Source of the DNA: Parvularculaceae bacterium
Lineage (GTDB): Bacteria; Pseudomonadota; Alphaproteobacteria; Caulobacterales; Parvularculaceae
Length of the DNA stretch: 64,000 bases
Direction: 5' to 3'
Assembly: GCA_021776435.1 (NCBI GenBank)
Contig: JAJFFW010000082.1
Location: 57,991-121,990 of the forward strand
Numbering within the stretch: position 1 is the first letter of the stretch; each line of letters opens with the position of its first letter. Below the pieces are notes generated by a model, which had not been told where the DNA came from, made no database searches, and was given only the letters and a program-made list of their open reading frames with translations. Positions 45,303 to 54,270 of the stretch are shown one piece after another. The translations under genes and the position numbers were made by a program.

Positions 45303-46346
45303 ATGGATACGCGACCACTCGGCCGCACCGGCCTTAATGTTCCCGTTCTTTGCCTCGGGACCATGATGTATGGTGATCAGATTGGCGATGAGGATGCTCG
45401 GGCACAAATGAACATGTGTTTCGAGCGGGGCGTCAATTTTCTCGATACCGCTGAGATTTATACGATACCCCCAAAAGCAGAAACGCAGGGAGAGTCGGAA
45501 CGCATCGTCGGGCGTTGGGTTCACGAGCGCGGCATTCGAGATAAAGTTCTTCTGGCGACGAAAGTGGCTGGACGGTCACTCCTGCCATGGATCCGCGACG
45601 GCGCGGAGACAAGACTAACGAAAGAACAAGTTTTCACCGCAATCGACCGCAGCCTTAAAAATCTCCAAACGGACTATATTGACCTTTATCAACTTCACTG
45701 GCCCGATCGGCAAGTTCAGCTATTTGGTGAAACACTTTACGGTTACAAACACTATGAAGAGCCAGGCGTTGAGTTCGAAGAAACTCTCAGCGCACTTTCT
45801 GATTTGCAAAAGCAGGGTAAGATCCGGCATTTCGGCGTTTCGAATGAGAGTCCCTTTGGTGTCATGCGCATGCTCGCGCTCTCCGAGACGAAAACCCTTC
45901 CCCGAGTGCAGTCGATTCAAAACTGTTATAATCTTCTCAACCGTGTTTTTGAATACGGCCTTGCCGAAATTGCTCTTGAAGAACAGGTGGGCCTGCTCGC
46001 CTATTCACCTATCGCGCAAGGCGCCCTCACTGGGAAATATCTTGACGGGCGCCGCCCGGAAGGATCCAGAGGTGAAATGTTCGGGCGGATGTCTCGCTAT
46101 GAAACTCCGTCTGCAGAAACCTCCATCCAGGCTTATGTTGATCTTGCTGAACGCTTCGGATTGCATCCCGCAGCCCTTGCGCTGCAATTCGTCACAACAC
46201 GACCGTTTGTCGCTTCAAACATCTTCGGGGCGAACGGCGAAGAACAACTTAATATTGTTTTCCAGTCCCTCGAAATTCAATGGACCGACGAATTAGAAAA
46301 AGAGGTCAACGCCATCCACTCCGTAACACCGAATCCTTGCCCCTAA
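45303..46346 (+). CDS. Aldo/keto reductase, Tas-like
   Basis: A 347-residue TIM-barrel NADPH-dependent reductase. The catalytic tetrad is visible: Asp and Tyr in FLDTAEIY, Lys in LATKVAG, His in YQLHWPD. The cofactor region ends TTRPFVASNIFGANGEEQL. The extended insertion between strands (PPKAETQGESERIVGRW) is typical of the Tas/YghZ-like branch, which reduces small aldehydes and ketones. It is on the opposite strand to its neighbours and is a single-gene unit. Confidence 0.9.
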   Translation: MDTRPLGRTGLNVPVLCLGTMMYGDQIGDEDARAQMNMCFERGVNFLDTAEIYTIPPKAETQGESERIVGRWVHERGIRDKVLLATKVAGRSLLPWIRDGAETRLTKEQVFTAIDRSLKNLQTDYIDLYQLHWPDRQVQLFGETLYGYKHYEEPGVEFEETLSALSDLQKQGKIRHFGVSNESPFGVMRMLALSETKTLPRVQSIQNCYNLLNRVFEYGLAEIALEEQVGLLAYSPIAQGALTGKYLDGRRPEGSRGEMFGRMSRYETPSAETSIQAYVDLAERFGLHPAALALQFVTTRPFVASNIFGANGEEQLNIVFQSLEIQWTDELEKEVNAIHSVTPNPCP

Positions 46347-46437
46347 AGCGTCGAATGAAAGGTGTGCAGGGGTTCTCGTGTGAACCAACGCGCCCCCCTA
46401 TCAATCATCGCACAATGTGGGACTCACATTGATCGCG

Positions 46438-47703
46438 TTATTCAATAGGTTCTGCTTTCGAGCAGAGCATCGGCGTCTGCGCGAAGAGGACCAGGCTGGC
46501 TATAACAAAAGCCGGTGCAAAATTTAAATGAGTGAAGGCGGCATGGATTTGCGTGTGGTTTGACAACGCCTCCATCCAAACGAGAGGTGCGACTGCGAGC
46601 ATGAAAAACACAGGAGCATTGCGCCAAAGCGCGCGCCAACGCGCGCGTCGCGCTTTAGTCGCTACCGGAAGCGCAAGGAATAATATAAAAGCGACAGGCC
46701 CCCAAAAACTTTTGAGGGATGTGAAGTTTTCATAAAGCGCCACTCCGGGTATAAAACTATCAACATATTCCGATTGACCCCGAAGCCGATTGAATACGGC
46801 GCCAGTTACGTCAGACCAAACATCAACTTCAAGCACCCAAGCCGCAAGGACGAATTTGGAGGACCACAAAATAACGTAACCTCCGGACCAAAACAGAAAG
46901 AGTGTGATCAGTGACTTCCATGGGGTCTCAACAACCGCATCGACTTTAGCTTGGTTCGCATAAATCCAGTAGAAAAATAATGGAAAAACAAAAACGAGCA
47001 TCGGTGCGGTCAAAAAATCAAAGAACGCTGTGAGCGCACCAAGAACAAAAAATGCGAGCACAGGCGCTTCGCCACGCACCTTCTTGGGAGATGAAAAATA
47101 AAGCGCTCCTCCGGCTATCAGAAACCAGGTTACGGCTTTTGTTGCAACGACCCAATAACCGATTAAGTTCAGCACGAAAAACGGCAAGGCAAAAGCGAGG
47201 GCAAAGCGCGCGCCGAAGTCTTTCCCCAGGCGCCACAACAAAAAACCCATAAGAATAACAGAAATATTGAAGAGATGCCCGCGTAAATCATTATAAGGAA
47301 GGAAAGAAAGTACTGGCCGGGTAATGATTGTATAACCATGCCAGTATCGAAAATAGTCTCGGTGCGCAATTGTTTCGCCTGTCTCCAGCCAACGAATAAG
47401 GGGTTCGCACCCATAAAGACTTTCAGCGTTGATAGCGCGGCTAAAGTGAGATCTCTCCCCTTCCGTTGAATTATACAGACCAACGCTCAGCCCGATGCAT
47501 TCAGTATCTGCGTCGATCACGCGCCCGTTATTGGTGCGACGATCATCCAGAATGTCAGAGCGTTCGAGTAAATGTCCAGAGATGGGCCCATTTGGCAAAG
47601 AGAACACAATTACAAGAGCCAACACGAACAGTCCCGTGAGAACAGGCGCGAGCGCAAGCGCCATGACGACTTTTCGGGCAAGGGTTGAACTGCCCTCCCT
47701 CAT
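46438..47703 (-). CDS. Multi-pass membrane protein, possible GT-C type glycosyltransferase
   Basis: A 421-residue protein with about 10 hydrophobic helices. The first periplasmic loop (about 35-110) is long and polar, and contains ERSDILDDRRTNNGRVIDADTECIG and HRDYFRYWHGYTIITRP, an arrangement seen in GT-C enzymes and O-antigen-related proteins that use lipid-linked sugars. I do not recognise a named family. The start overlaps the stop of the glycosyltransferase gene by ATGA, so the two form a translationally coupled pair; the GT2 enzyme would make the lipid-linked sugar this protein uses (inference). Confidence 0.65.
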   Translation of the reverse strand: MREGSSTLARKVVMALALAPVLTGLFVLALVIVFSLPNGPISGHLLERSDILDDRRTNNGRVIDADTECIGLSVGLYNSTEGERSHFSRAINAESLYGCEPLIRWLETGETIAHRDYFRYWHGYTIITRPVLSFLPYNDLRGHLFNISVILMGFLLWRLGKDFGARFALAFALPFFVLNLIGYWVVATKAVTWFLIAGGALYFSSPKKVRGEAPVLAFFVLGALTAFFDFLTAPMLVFVFPLFFYWIYANQAKVDAVVETPWKSLITLFLFWSGGYVILWSSKFVLAAWVLEVDVWSDVTGAVFNRLRGQSEYVDSFIPGVALYENFTSLKSFWGPVAFILFLALPVATKARRARWRALWRNAPVFFMLAVAPLVWMEALSNHTQIHAAFTHLNFAPAFVIASLVLFAQTPMLCSKAEPIE

Positions 47704-48653
47704 AATCTGGTTGGATCTAAATATGGTGGAGGCGGATAGGTCAGATAAGAAAGACGCTTTCTCTCCGCGAAGTATCGCGCCTGCGCATCAAGAATAACAC
47801 CGACAACGAAAACGATAAGCGCGGACACCATCATGCTGGCTGACAGGACTGCGGTCGGCAAGCGTGGCACCAGCCCGGTGCGGATATATTCATCGATCAA
47901 CGGGATAGCCAATGTAATCGAAACGATCGCACCCAAAAGGGCAATCATTCCGAACACAACAAGCGGGCGATAGAGGCGTAAAAATGTCTGCATCCGCCTT
48001 AAGATTCGTATCCCATCCGACAACGTATTGAACTTACTCTTATCTCCGTCAGCGCGCGCTTTGTAATGCGTCATAATCTCTCTAACCGGCAAGCGTAAAT
48101 AAGCCGCATGAGCTGACATTTCCGTTTCAATTTCAAACCCTGTTGAAACCGAAGGGAAGCTCTTTACAAATCGTCTCGACAAAACACGATAACCACTCAA
48201 GATATCCGCATACTCTGCTTTAAAAAATAGACGAAACAGATAGCTGAAGGCGCGATTCCCGAAAACATGACCTGGTCGATAGGCAGCGTCATCCTGATGC
48301 GTTCTAACACCGACAACCATATCAACGGATTCCTGCATCATAATGTCTATCATTTGAGGTGCATTCATCGCGTCATAAGTGCCATCACCGTCGGCGATAA
48401 CATAGATGTCGGCGTCCAAGTCAGCAAAGGCGCGGCGCAAGGCGTTGCCCTTGCCCCGACATAACTCCGTTCGCACCTGAGCCCCAGCCTCAGCTGCGAC
48501 GCGCGCCGTTTCGTCGGTTGAGGCATTGTCATAAACAAAAATGCGGGCGTTCGGAAGCGCCGCCTTGAATTCTATTACCACGCTAGCGATGGCTGCTTCT
48601 TCGTTCAAACAGGGAAGGATAACAGCAATGTCGATATTTTGATCAGCACCCAT
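47700..48653 (-). CDS. Family 2 glycosyltransferase with C-terminal membrane helices (DPM1/GtrB-like)
   Basis: A 317-residue protein. The GT-A domain shows VILPCLNEEAAIASVV, VYDNASTDETARVAAEAGA, RGKGNALRRAF, and the metal site ADGDGTYD. Two hydrophobic helices follow near 232-255 and 270-292. This is the layout of dolichyl/undecaprenyl-phosphate sugar transferases such as DPM1 and GtrB, acting at the inner face of the cytoplasmic membrane. The start is uncertain among two adjacent ATG (48656, 48653) and a GTG. The partner membrane gene is downstream. Confidence 0.88.
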   Translation of the reverse strand: MGADQNIDIAVILPCLNEEAAIASVVIEFKAALPNARIFVYDNASTDETARVAAEAGAQVRTELCRGKGNALRRAFADLDADIYVIADGDGTYDAMNAPQMIDIMMQESVDMVVGVRTHQDDAAYRPGHVFGNRAFSYLFRLFFKAEYADILSGYRVLSRRFVKSFPSVSTGFEIETEMSAHAAYLRLPVREIMTHYKARADGDKSKFNTLSDGIRILRRMQTFLRLYRPLVVFGMIALLGAIVSITLAIPLIDEYIRTGLVPRLPTAVLSASMMVSALIVFVVGVILDAQARYFAERKRLSYLTYPPPPYLDPTRL

Positions 48654-48679
48654 CATCACTTCCCCTCTCTTGTCTCACA

Positions 48680-49561
48680 TCAGATAGCGATAACGGGCAA
48701 ATTCCGCCTGCGCGCTGCGGCTAACGTTGTGTTTCGCAGCAAGCAGGCGATCGTCATCGGACCAACTCCGCCTGGCACAGGCGTAATCGCGCCTGCACGC
48801 ATGCGCGCCATTTCGAATTCAACATCACCGACCAGGCGCGATTTGTCACCTTCAAACACACGATTGATGCCGACATCGATCACGACACTACCGTCTTTCA
48901 CCCAATCGCCCTTTATAAGCTCGGGCCGCCCCACGGCTGCACACAAGATATCCGCCGAACGACAAAGCTCCGGCAGATTTTTAGTACGCGAATGGGCGAT
49001 CGTGACTGTGCAATTCTCAGCCAGCAATAGCATCGACAAAGGTTTCCCGACGAGAATAGACCTGCCCACGACCACCGCATTTAAGCCAGAGAGATTCGGT
49101 GTGACGGTCTTTGCAAGGAGAATACACCCCTGGGGCGTACAGGGAACGAGACCGTCTTCATCCAGCATCAATCGACCGGCATTTATTTCTGTCAATCCGT
49201 CTACGTCTTTATTAGGTGAAATTTCGTTTATAACCTGCATAGGATCGATATGTTCAGGTAATGGCATTTGAACAAGAATGCCGTCAACGCTGTCGTCTTC
49301 GTTCAATTCGCGAACAAGGCTTGCGACCGCCTCTTGAGAGGTGGTTTCCGGCAGGTGGTGTTCGACAGAACGCATACCGGCCTTTTTAATCGCAAGCCCT
49401 TTGTTGCGCACATAAACTTGGCTTGCCGGATCTTCACCCACTAGCACCACGGCGAGACCGGGCGTTACCTCATAATCGCGGGCCAGCACCGCAACCGCTT
49501 CAGCGATACGGCCCCGTAATTCGCCTGCTATGTTTTTGCCGTCAATAATTTCAGCTGTCAT
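48680..49561 (-). CDS. folD: Methylenetetrahydrofolate dehydrogenase/cyclohydrolase
   Basis: A 293-residue bifunctional enzyme converting methylene-THF to formyl-THF with NADP. Visible are the catalytic Tyr/Lys region [54 protein letters not shown], the nucleotide site [17 protein letters not shown], and [16 protein letters not shown] at the end. It overlaps the upstream DUF167 gene by ATGA. Together with purH it supplies one-carbon units for purines. The order yggT - DUF167 - folD is one I recall from other alphaproteobacteria. Confidence 0.96.
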   Translation of the reverse strand: MTAEIIDGKNIAGELRGRIAEAVAVLARDYEVTPGLAVVLVGEDPASQVYVRNKGLAIKKAGMRSVEHHLPETTSQEAVASLVRELNEDDSVDGILVQMPLPEHIDPMQVINEISPNKDVDGLTEINAGRLMLDEDGLVPCTPQGCILLAKTVTPNLSGLNAVVVGRSILVGKPLSMLLLAENCTVTIAHSRTKNLPELCRSADILCAAVGRPELIKGDWVKDGSVVIDVGINRVFEGDKSRLVGDVEFEMARMRAGAITPVPGGVGPMTIACLLRNTTLAAARRRNLPVIAI

Positions 49562-49878
49562 GGTGTATCTCCCAACAGTTTTTTTAGCTGGGCCGTCAAT
49601 TTTATAACGTCACCTGCAAGCGTTAAAGTCTTCAATCGATCTGTTTCACCTGCGGTAATGGAGACTGCGGTTTTGGGCAAGCCAAGAGCTTTGGCGAGGA
49701 GCCGGATCGCCGCCTTATTGGCTCTCCCCTTGTCCGGTGGCGCGGTCACGCGCAACACAAGCCGGGTTGCGCCCTCCGGTCCCTCCCACCGGCCACCGAT
49801 TTTATCGGCTGATGCGCTGGGGGTAACGCGCAGGCGCACTATCATCACACCCGCTTTTTCTTCGAAGGCCGCGCCCAT
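49558..49878 (-). CDS. DUF167 family protein (YggU-like)
   Basis: A 106-residue protein with the DUF167 fold: [16 protein letters not shown], then [46 protein letters not shown]. Function unknown; it is widely conserved next to YggT. The ATG at 49878 is used rather than a TTG one codon upstream. It overlaps folD. Confidence 0.88.
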   Translation of the reverse strand: MGAAFEEKAGVMIVRLRVTPSASADKIGGRWEGPEGATRLVLRVTAPPDKGRANKAAIRLLAKALGLPKTAVSITAGETDRLKTLTLAGDVIKLTAQLKKLLGDTP

Positions 49879-49890
49879 CAAAATACCGGG

Positions 49891-50193
49891 TTACGGGATA
49901 TGTGTAAGCAGTGGTTTGAAAATATAGAGATTGACCGCATATTGGAATGCATTGACCCCAATCAAAAGAACGATGGGTGAAATATCGATTCCGCCCATAT
50001 TGGGTAGAAAATTCCGGATCGGCCGCATAAGCGGTTCAGTCAGTGCATAACTGGTGCGCGAAATGGCGTCGACAAGCTGGTTATGACGGTTGATCACGTT
50101 GAACCCGATCAGCCAGCTTAAAATAACCGACACAAATATTACGATGATGTAGAGGCCAACCACTTGGTTGAATACATAGGCAAGAACCGCCAT
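49891..50193 (-). CDS. YggT family membrane protein
   Basis: A 100-residue integral membrane protein with two hydrophobic helices (about 5-28 and 68-92) and the YggT core LSWLIGFNVIN, then EPLMRPIRNFLPNMGGIDISPIVLLI. YggT proteins are linked to osmotic tolerance or cell division in some bacteria; the role is not settled. It is the first gene of the leftward group with DUF167 and folD. Confidence 0.9.
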   Translation of the reverse strand: MAVLAYVFNQVVGLYIIVIFVSVILSWLIGFNVINRHNQLVDAISRTSYALTEPLMRPIRNFLPNMGGIDISPIVLLIGVNAFQYAVNLYIFKPLLTHIP

Positions 50194-50260
50194 CGCGATG
50201 CTCCTTGGATTTTTCTCGTTGGGATTTAGGCCGCATCGCGGCGATGCGCAACCAATCGCC

Positions 50261-50674
50261 TCATTCTTCGCCGTTTACGTCAGACGCTGCGCTGGAGCAC
50301 AAAAGCGGATTTGCGAACCCGCTAACGCGAACAAACCCGACGCCGTCACTTTCGTTGATGAGTAGCGTCAATTCGGCGCCCGCTGGCCCGCCGTTTCCAG
50401 AAACAAATTGAACATTGCTCGCCGTCCATAGAATTCGCCCATGAGAGCGCACAACTTTGCCATCCCCCTCCCAACAGCCCGTATAAGCGCACACACTCAC
50501 GGCGCCGCTTGTGCGCGCCCATATATCCATAGGTGTAAAAGCGTCTGGATCGGCGGCCGCAGCGCATCCGTCAGCCGAGCACCAGACTTCGATCTGATTG
50601 CGGCAACGCCAGACATCTTTGGGAATTTCGACCGGCGATGTGTATAACGATGCAACCAATGCTAGGAGAGACAT
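50261..50674 (-). CDS. Hypothetical exported protein
   Basis: A 137-residue protein that I cannot assign to a named family. A short hydrophobic N-terminus (MSLLALVASLYTS) may be a signal peptide. Four cysteines in its first half (VWRCRNQIEVWCSADGC and VCAYTGCWEG, the latter giving more) suggest disulfides in the periplasm. GAGGAGG precedes the ATG at a good distance, which supports that it is translated. It is separated from yggT by about 70 bases. Confidence 0.6.
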   Translation of the reverse strand: MSLLALVASLYTSPVEIPKDVWRCRNQIEVWCSADGCAAAADPDAFTPMDIWARTSGAVSVCAYTGCWEGDGKVVRSHGRILWTASNVQFVSGNGGPAGAELTLLINESDGVGFVRVSGFANPLLCSSAASDVNGEE

Positions 50675-50779
50675 AATTTCCTCCTCTTAAGGCTTCAGGC
50701 TATACTGAATTTAACCATCTGCAACCACGCGACGTCTGATTGACAGAGGCATGACCCGCGCTTAGATAGCGCCAGCCTC

Positions 50780-50855
<76 letters not shown>

Positions 50856-51057
50856 TTTTTATCTTCGCGATGCCGCCCGCCAGCTCATCACTCAAGTACC
50901 GGTTCGAGATTTCAACTCTCAAAAGCGGCGGCCCGATGATCTTCGCCTGAAGTCAGGGCGGCTCGCATTATGCGACACCTGCTGGACACTAAGCTCGGCC
51001 TTGCGCAAACTCACCTTAAAGAGGCTCCGCCTGGGAGCCCCGTATGAGGACGATGAT
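50856..51057. other. Interval between tRNA-Ala and the aldehyde dehydrogenase gene
   Basis: No gene is supported. A short run CGCCTGAAGTCAGG (50946-50959) repeats part of the hairpin sequence seen at 31516, which hints at a dispersed short repeat. A promoter for the dehydrogenase operon is expected here but not clear. Confidence 0.4.
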
Positions 51058-52509
51058 ATGCCCCCCGATTCCTCTGGCCCCACACACTCCGCCTCGAAAT
51101 CCTTTGGCGAAAATGAAATAGACCGCCTCTTCACTCTGCAAAGGCATGCGTTTTTCGCAAATACTCCCTCCGATTATCGTGCGCGCATCGACAACCTCAA
51201 CCGGATCATTCGGCTGATTGAAGTTCATGAGGATCGAATCATCAATGCTGTGAACGCCGATTTCGGCAATCGCGCCCGAATCGAAACAGCCGTTTCGGAA
51301 ATCCTTGTCACCATCGCTGCGGCTAAACACGCCAAACGTCATCTAAAGCACTGGATGCACAAACGACGAGTCGCCACACCTCTCTATATGAAGCCCGCGA
51401 AATGCCGCCTCCTCCCCCAACCTCTCGGGGTCGTCGGTATTATCGCGCCCTGGAATTATCCTGTTCAACTTGCGCTCTCACCCGCGATAGCAGCGCTTGC
51501 CGCTGGCAACCGCACGATGATCAAGCCGAGCGAATTGACACCGCGGACGGGAGAAATCCTTAAGGAAATTATTGCAGAAGCCTTTGATGAATCAACACTG
51601 GCAGTCGTCACCGGCGGCGTTGAAACGGGACAGGCTTTCGCATCAACGCCTTTCGATCATCTATTGTTTACCGGTTCCACCGCCGTCGGCATGAGAGTGG
51701 CGCAAGCAGCTGCAAAAAACCTGACGCCAGTGACGTTAGAACTGGGTGGAAAATCACCAACAATTATCGACGACAGCGCCGACATCGAGTCGGCTGCACG
51801 CTCCATTGCTTTCGGAAAACTGTTCAATGCCGGGCAAACTTGCGTCGCGCCAGATTATATCCTGGCGCCTCATTCAAAGCTCGACAGGGTCGTTGATGCA
51901 ATCGCGAACGCAGCACGTAAATTCTACCCGGAAATCGATACGACAACAGATTACTCATCGATCATTTCCGATCGGCACTTCGCCCGTTTAAAGGCATTAG
52001 TGGATGAAGCGCGCGATGCGGGCGCCAAGATTGTTGAAGCAGGCTCAGCGAACGCACTTCACCCACAGCGAAAAATGCCCCTTACAATGGTCATTGATCC
52101 ACCGACAACGCTAGGGATAATGAGTGAAGAAATTTTTGGTCCTATTTTGCCTGTGATCGGATATTCGTCGCGACAGGAAGCGATTTCTTACGTCAACAAC
52201 CATGATCGGCCATTAGCCCTATATTGGTTTGGAGAAGATAAAACTGCGCGCGACCAAGTTCTTGAACGCACGATTTCAGGCGGCGTCACTGTGAACGACA
52301 CGATGATGCACGTGGCGCAAGAAAACCTTCCTTTCGGAGGTGTTGGGAAAAGTGGGATTGGCGCTTATCATGGCGAGGCTGGTTTTGAAACTTTTTCCCA
52401 TATGAAATCTGTGTTTTATCAAAGCCGGTTCGCCAGCACCGGTGCATTACAACCACCCTATACGTCGAAGACAGATAAATTTCTGTCATTCGTAAAGAAA
52501 ATTATCTGA
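51058..52509 (+). CDS. Aldehyde dehydrogenase, coniferyl-aldehyde dehydrogenase-like
   Basis: A 483-residue NAD(P)-dependent enzyme. The catalytic Asn is in IIAPWNYPVQL, the nucleotide loop in LLFTGSTAVGMRVAQAA, the general base Glu in TLELGGKSP, and the nucleophile Cys in NAGQTCVAPDYI. The C-terminus PFGGVGKSGIGAYHGEAGFETFSHMKSV fits the class 3/coniferyl group, which oxidises medium-chain or aromatic aldehydes. AGGA lies seven bases before the ATG at 51058. The GMC alcohol dehydrogenase downstream (21 bases) would supply its aldehyde. Confidence 0.9.
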   Translation: MPPDSSGPTHSASKSFGENEIDRLFTLQRHAFFANTPSDYRARIDNLNRIIRLIEVHEDRIINAVNADFGNRARIETAVSEILVTIAAAKHAKRHLKHWMHKRRVATPLYMKPAKCRLLPQPLGVVGIIAPWNYPVQLALSPAIAALAAGNRTMIKPSELTPRTGEILKEIIAEAFDESTLAVVTGGVETGQAFASTPFDHLLFTGSTAVGMRVAQAAAKNLTPVTLELGGKSPTIIDDSADIESAARSIAFGKLFNAGQTCVAPDYILAPHSKLDRVVDAIANAARKFYPEIDTTTDYSSIISDRHFARLKALVDEARDAGAKIVEAGSANALHPQRKMPLTMVIDPPTTLGIMSEEIFGPILPVIGYSSRQEAISYVNNHDRPLALYWFGEDKTARDQVLERTISGGVTVNDTMMHVAQENLPFGGVGKSGIGAYHGEAGFETFSHMKSVFYQSRFASTGALQPPYTSKTDKFLSFVKKII

Positions 52510-52530
52510 TTACGAGCGTGGGAATTTTCA

Positions 52531-54147
52531 ATGCCGATTAAAGAAACCACCGCAAGTGTAGACGAATTTGACTATGTCATTGTCGGTGGTGGATCCGCAG
52601 GGTGCACCCTTGCGAGTAGACTTAGTGAAGATCCGTCCGTATACGTCTGTTTAATCGAATCCGGCTCACGAGACACCAGTCCCTTAATTCATGCCCCGGC
52701 AGGTCTGGTCGCACTGGTGCCGCCTAATAAATTTAATTGGGCTTTTGAGACGGTTCCGCAACCGGGTCTGAACGGCAGACGCGGTTATCAACCACGCGGC
52801 AAGGTCATGGGTGGATCAAGCTCGATCAATGCGATGCTTTATGTGCGTGGCTCGCGCACCGATTATGACCGGTGGGCGTCAATGGGGGCGATAGGCTGGA
52901 CGTACAAGGATGTGCTTCCCTATTTTAAGAAAGCCGAAAATCAGGAGCGAGGAGACGATGAGTTTCACGGTGTCGGCGGCCCTCTCAACGTCGCTGACCA
53001 AAACTGTATCCACCCTTTAAGTCGGCGCTTCTTGAAGGCGGCGGAGGAACTACAGTTTTCGTCGAACGGTGATTTCAATGGCCCCAAGCAGGAAGGGTTC
53101 GGAGCGTATCAAGTCACCCAAAAAAATGGCCGGCGCTGCAGCGCAGCCAAAGCCTATGTGACGCCGGCGCTTGACCGGCAGAACCTGCATGTTTTTACAG
53201 AATCGCACGCGGAGCGGATTCTTTTCGACAACAAACGCGCCTCAGGCGTTCTATTCTCTCGCAATGGGCGCCAAGAGTCAGCCAAAGCACGTAGAGAAAT
53301 CATCATCGCCGCCGGTGCATTCCAATCACCGCAGCTTCTGATGGTGTCAGGGATCGGACCTGGTGCAGATCTTTCAAGCTGTGGGATCGACGTCATCCAT
53401 AATGCGCCCGAAGTAGGCCGCAATCTTCAAGACCATCTAGATTACATCGCCGTTCATTCCGTCACTTCCCATAACTCCTTCGGCTTCTCGCTGGGAGGCG
53501 GCCTGAGGGTAATGAGCGGCCTGCCTGCTTATCTTTCTCGCGGTGAAGGGCCGATCACCAGTCCGCTCGCCGAAGTTGGCGGATTCGTAAAATCTGACCC
53601 CAATATCGAGGAACCTGACCTGCAATTTCATTTCGTGCCGGGTTATGCTGACGACCACGGTCGCTCCAAACGGTTTGGAAATGGCGCCTCGTGTCATACG
53701 TGTGTCCTGCGCCCGGCGTCACGCGGAACTGTGACCATCCAAAGCGCCAACGCCCATGATGCGCCGATCATCGATCCACAATTTCTCAGCGCGCCAGAGG
53801 ATCTAGACCTCCTGATTAAAGGCGCCAAGCTGGCGCGGCGATTATTTCGCACTCCAGCCTTCAAAACCGTGTTGGGAGACGAACTCCACCTGAACGGCAG
53901 CACAAGAGACGAAGACTTGATCGCCGATATTCGCAACCGGGCCGACACCATTTACCATCCTGTGGGGACCTGCCGGATGGGATCGGATGACCAAGCCGTT
54001 GTAGATCTGAAGCTCCGCGTGAATGGAATCGAGGGGTTACGGGTTGTTGACGCCTCAATCATGCCGACATTAGTGTCCGGAAATACGAATGCGCCGACGA
54101 TTATGATCGCGGAAAAAGCGGCTGATATGATTAAAAATGCCCCCTGA
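52531..54147 (+). CDS. GMC family alcohol/choline dehydrogenase (AlkJ/BetA-like)
   Basis: A 538-residue FAD enzyme. The dinucleotide motif is YVIVGGGSAGCTLASRL (15-31), the GMC signatures are GRRGYQPRGKVMGGSSSINAMLYVRG and GAFQSPQLLMVSGIGP, and the active-site His and Asn are near 475 in YHPVGTCRMG and near 518 in SGNTNAPTIM. The family oxidises primary alcohols or choline and passes electrons to the respiratory chain. With the aldehyde dehydrogenase upstream it forms an alcohol-to-acid oxidation pair; the lack of a betaine-type partner argues against choline. Confidence 0.9.
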   Translation: MPIKETTASVDEFDYVIVGGGSAGCTLASRLSEDPSVYVCLIESGSRDTSPLIHAPAGLVALVPPNKFNWAFETVPQPGLNGRRGYQPRGKVMGGSSSINAMLYVRGSRTDYDRWASMGAIGWTYKDVLPYFKKAENQERGDDEFHGVGGPLNVADQNCIHPLSRRFLKAAEELQFSSNGDFNGPKQEGFGAYQVTQKNGRRCSAAKAYVTPALDRQNLHVFTESHAERILFDNKRASGVLFSRNGRQESAKARREIIIAAGAFQSPQLLMVSGIGPGADLSSCGIDVIHNAPEVGRNLQDHLDYIAVHSVTSHNSFGFSLGGGLRVMSGLPAYLSRGEGPITSPLAEVGGFVKSDPNIEEPDLQFHFVPGYADDHGRSKRFGNGASCHTCVLRPASRGTVTIQSANAHDAPIIDPQFLSAPEDLDLLIKGAKLARRLFRTPAFKTVLGDELHLNGSTRDEDLIADIRNRADTIYHPVGTCRMGSDDQAVVDLKLRVNGIEGLRVVDASIMPTLVSGNTNAPTIMIAEKAADMIKNAP

Positions 54148-54270
54148 CGCGATTTGGTCAGTTTTTTGCCCTATCAGGATATTAACGTCTTCGTTTAAAG
54201 CTTGCGGGATGTGACCGCCGACAGATGGCGCCAAATCTCGCAAACTGTGCGAAAATGAAACGCGGATTTT

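Noticed and set aside
54182..54198. TTAA-N9-TTAA before glmS as a CtrA site
   Set aside because: The spacing is nine instead of seven bases, so it does not match the motif.
54148..54270. glmS ribozyme upstream of glmS
   Set aside because: The gap is only about 120 bases, the organism type is wrong for it, and no ribozyme core pairing is visible.
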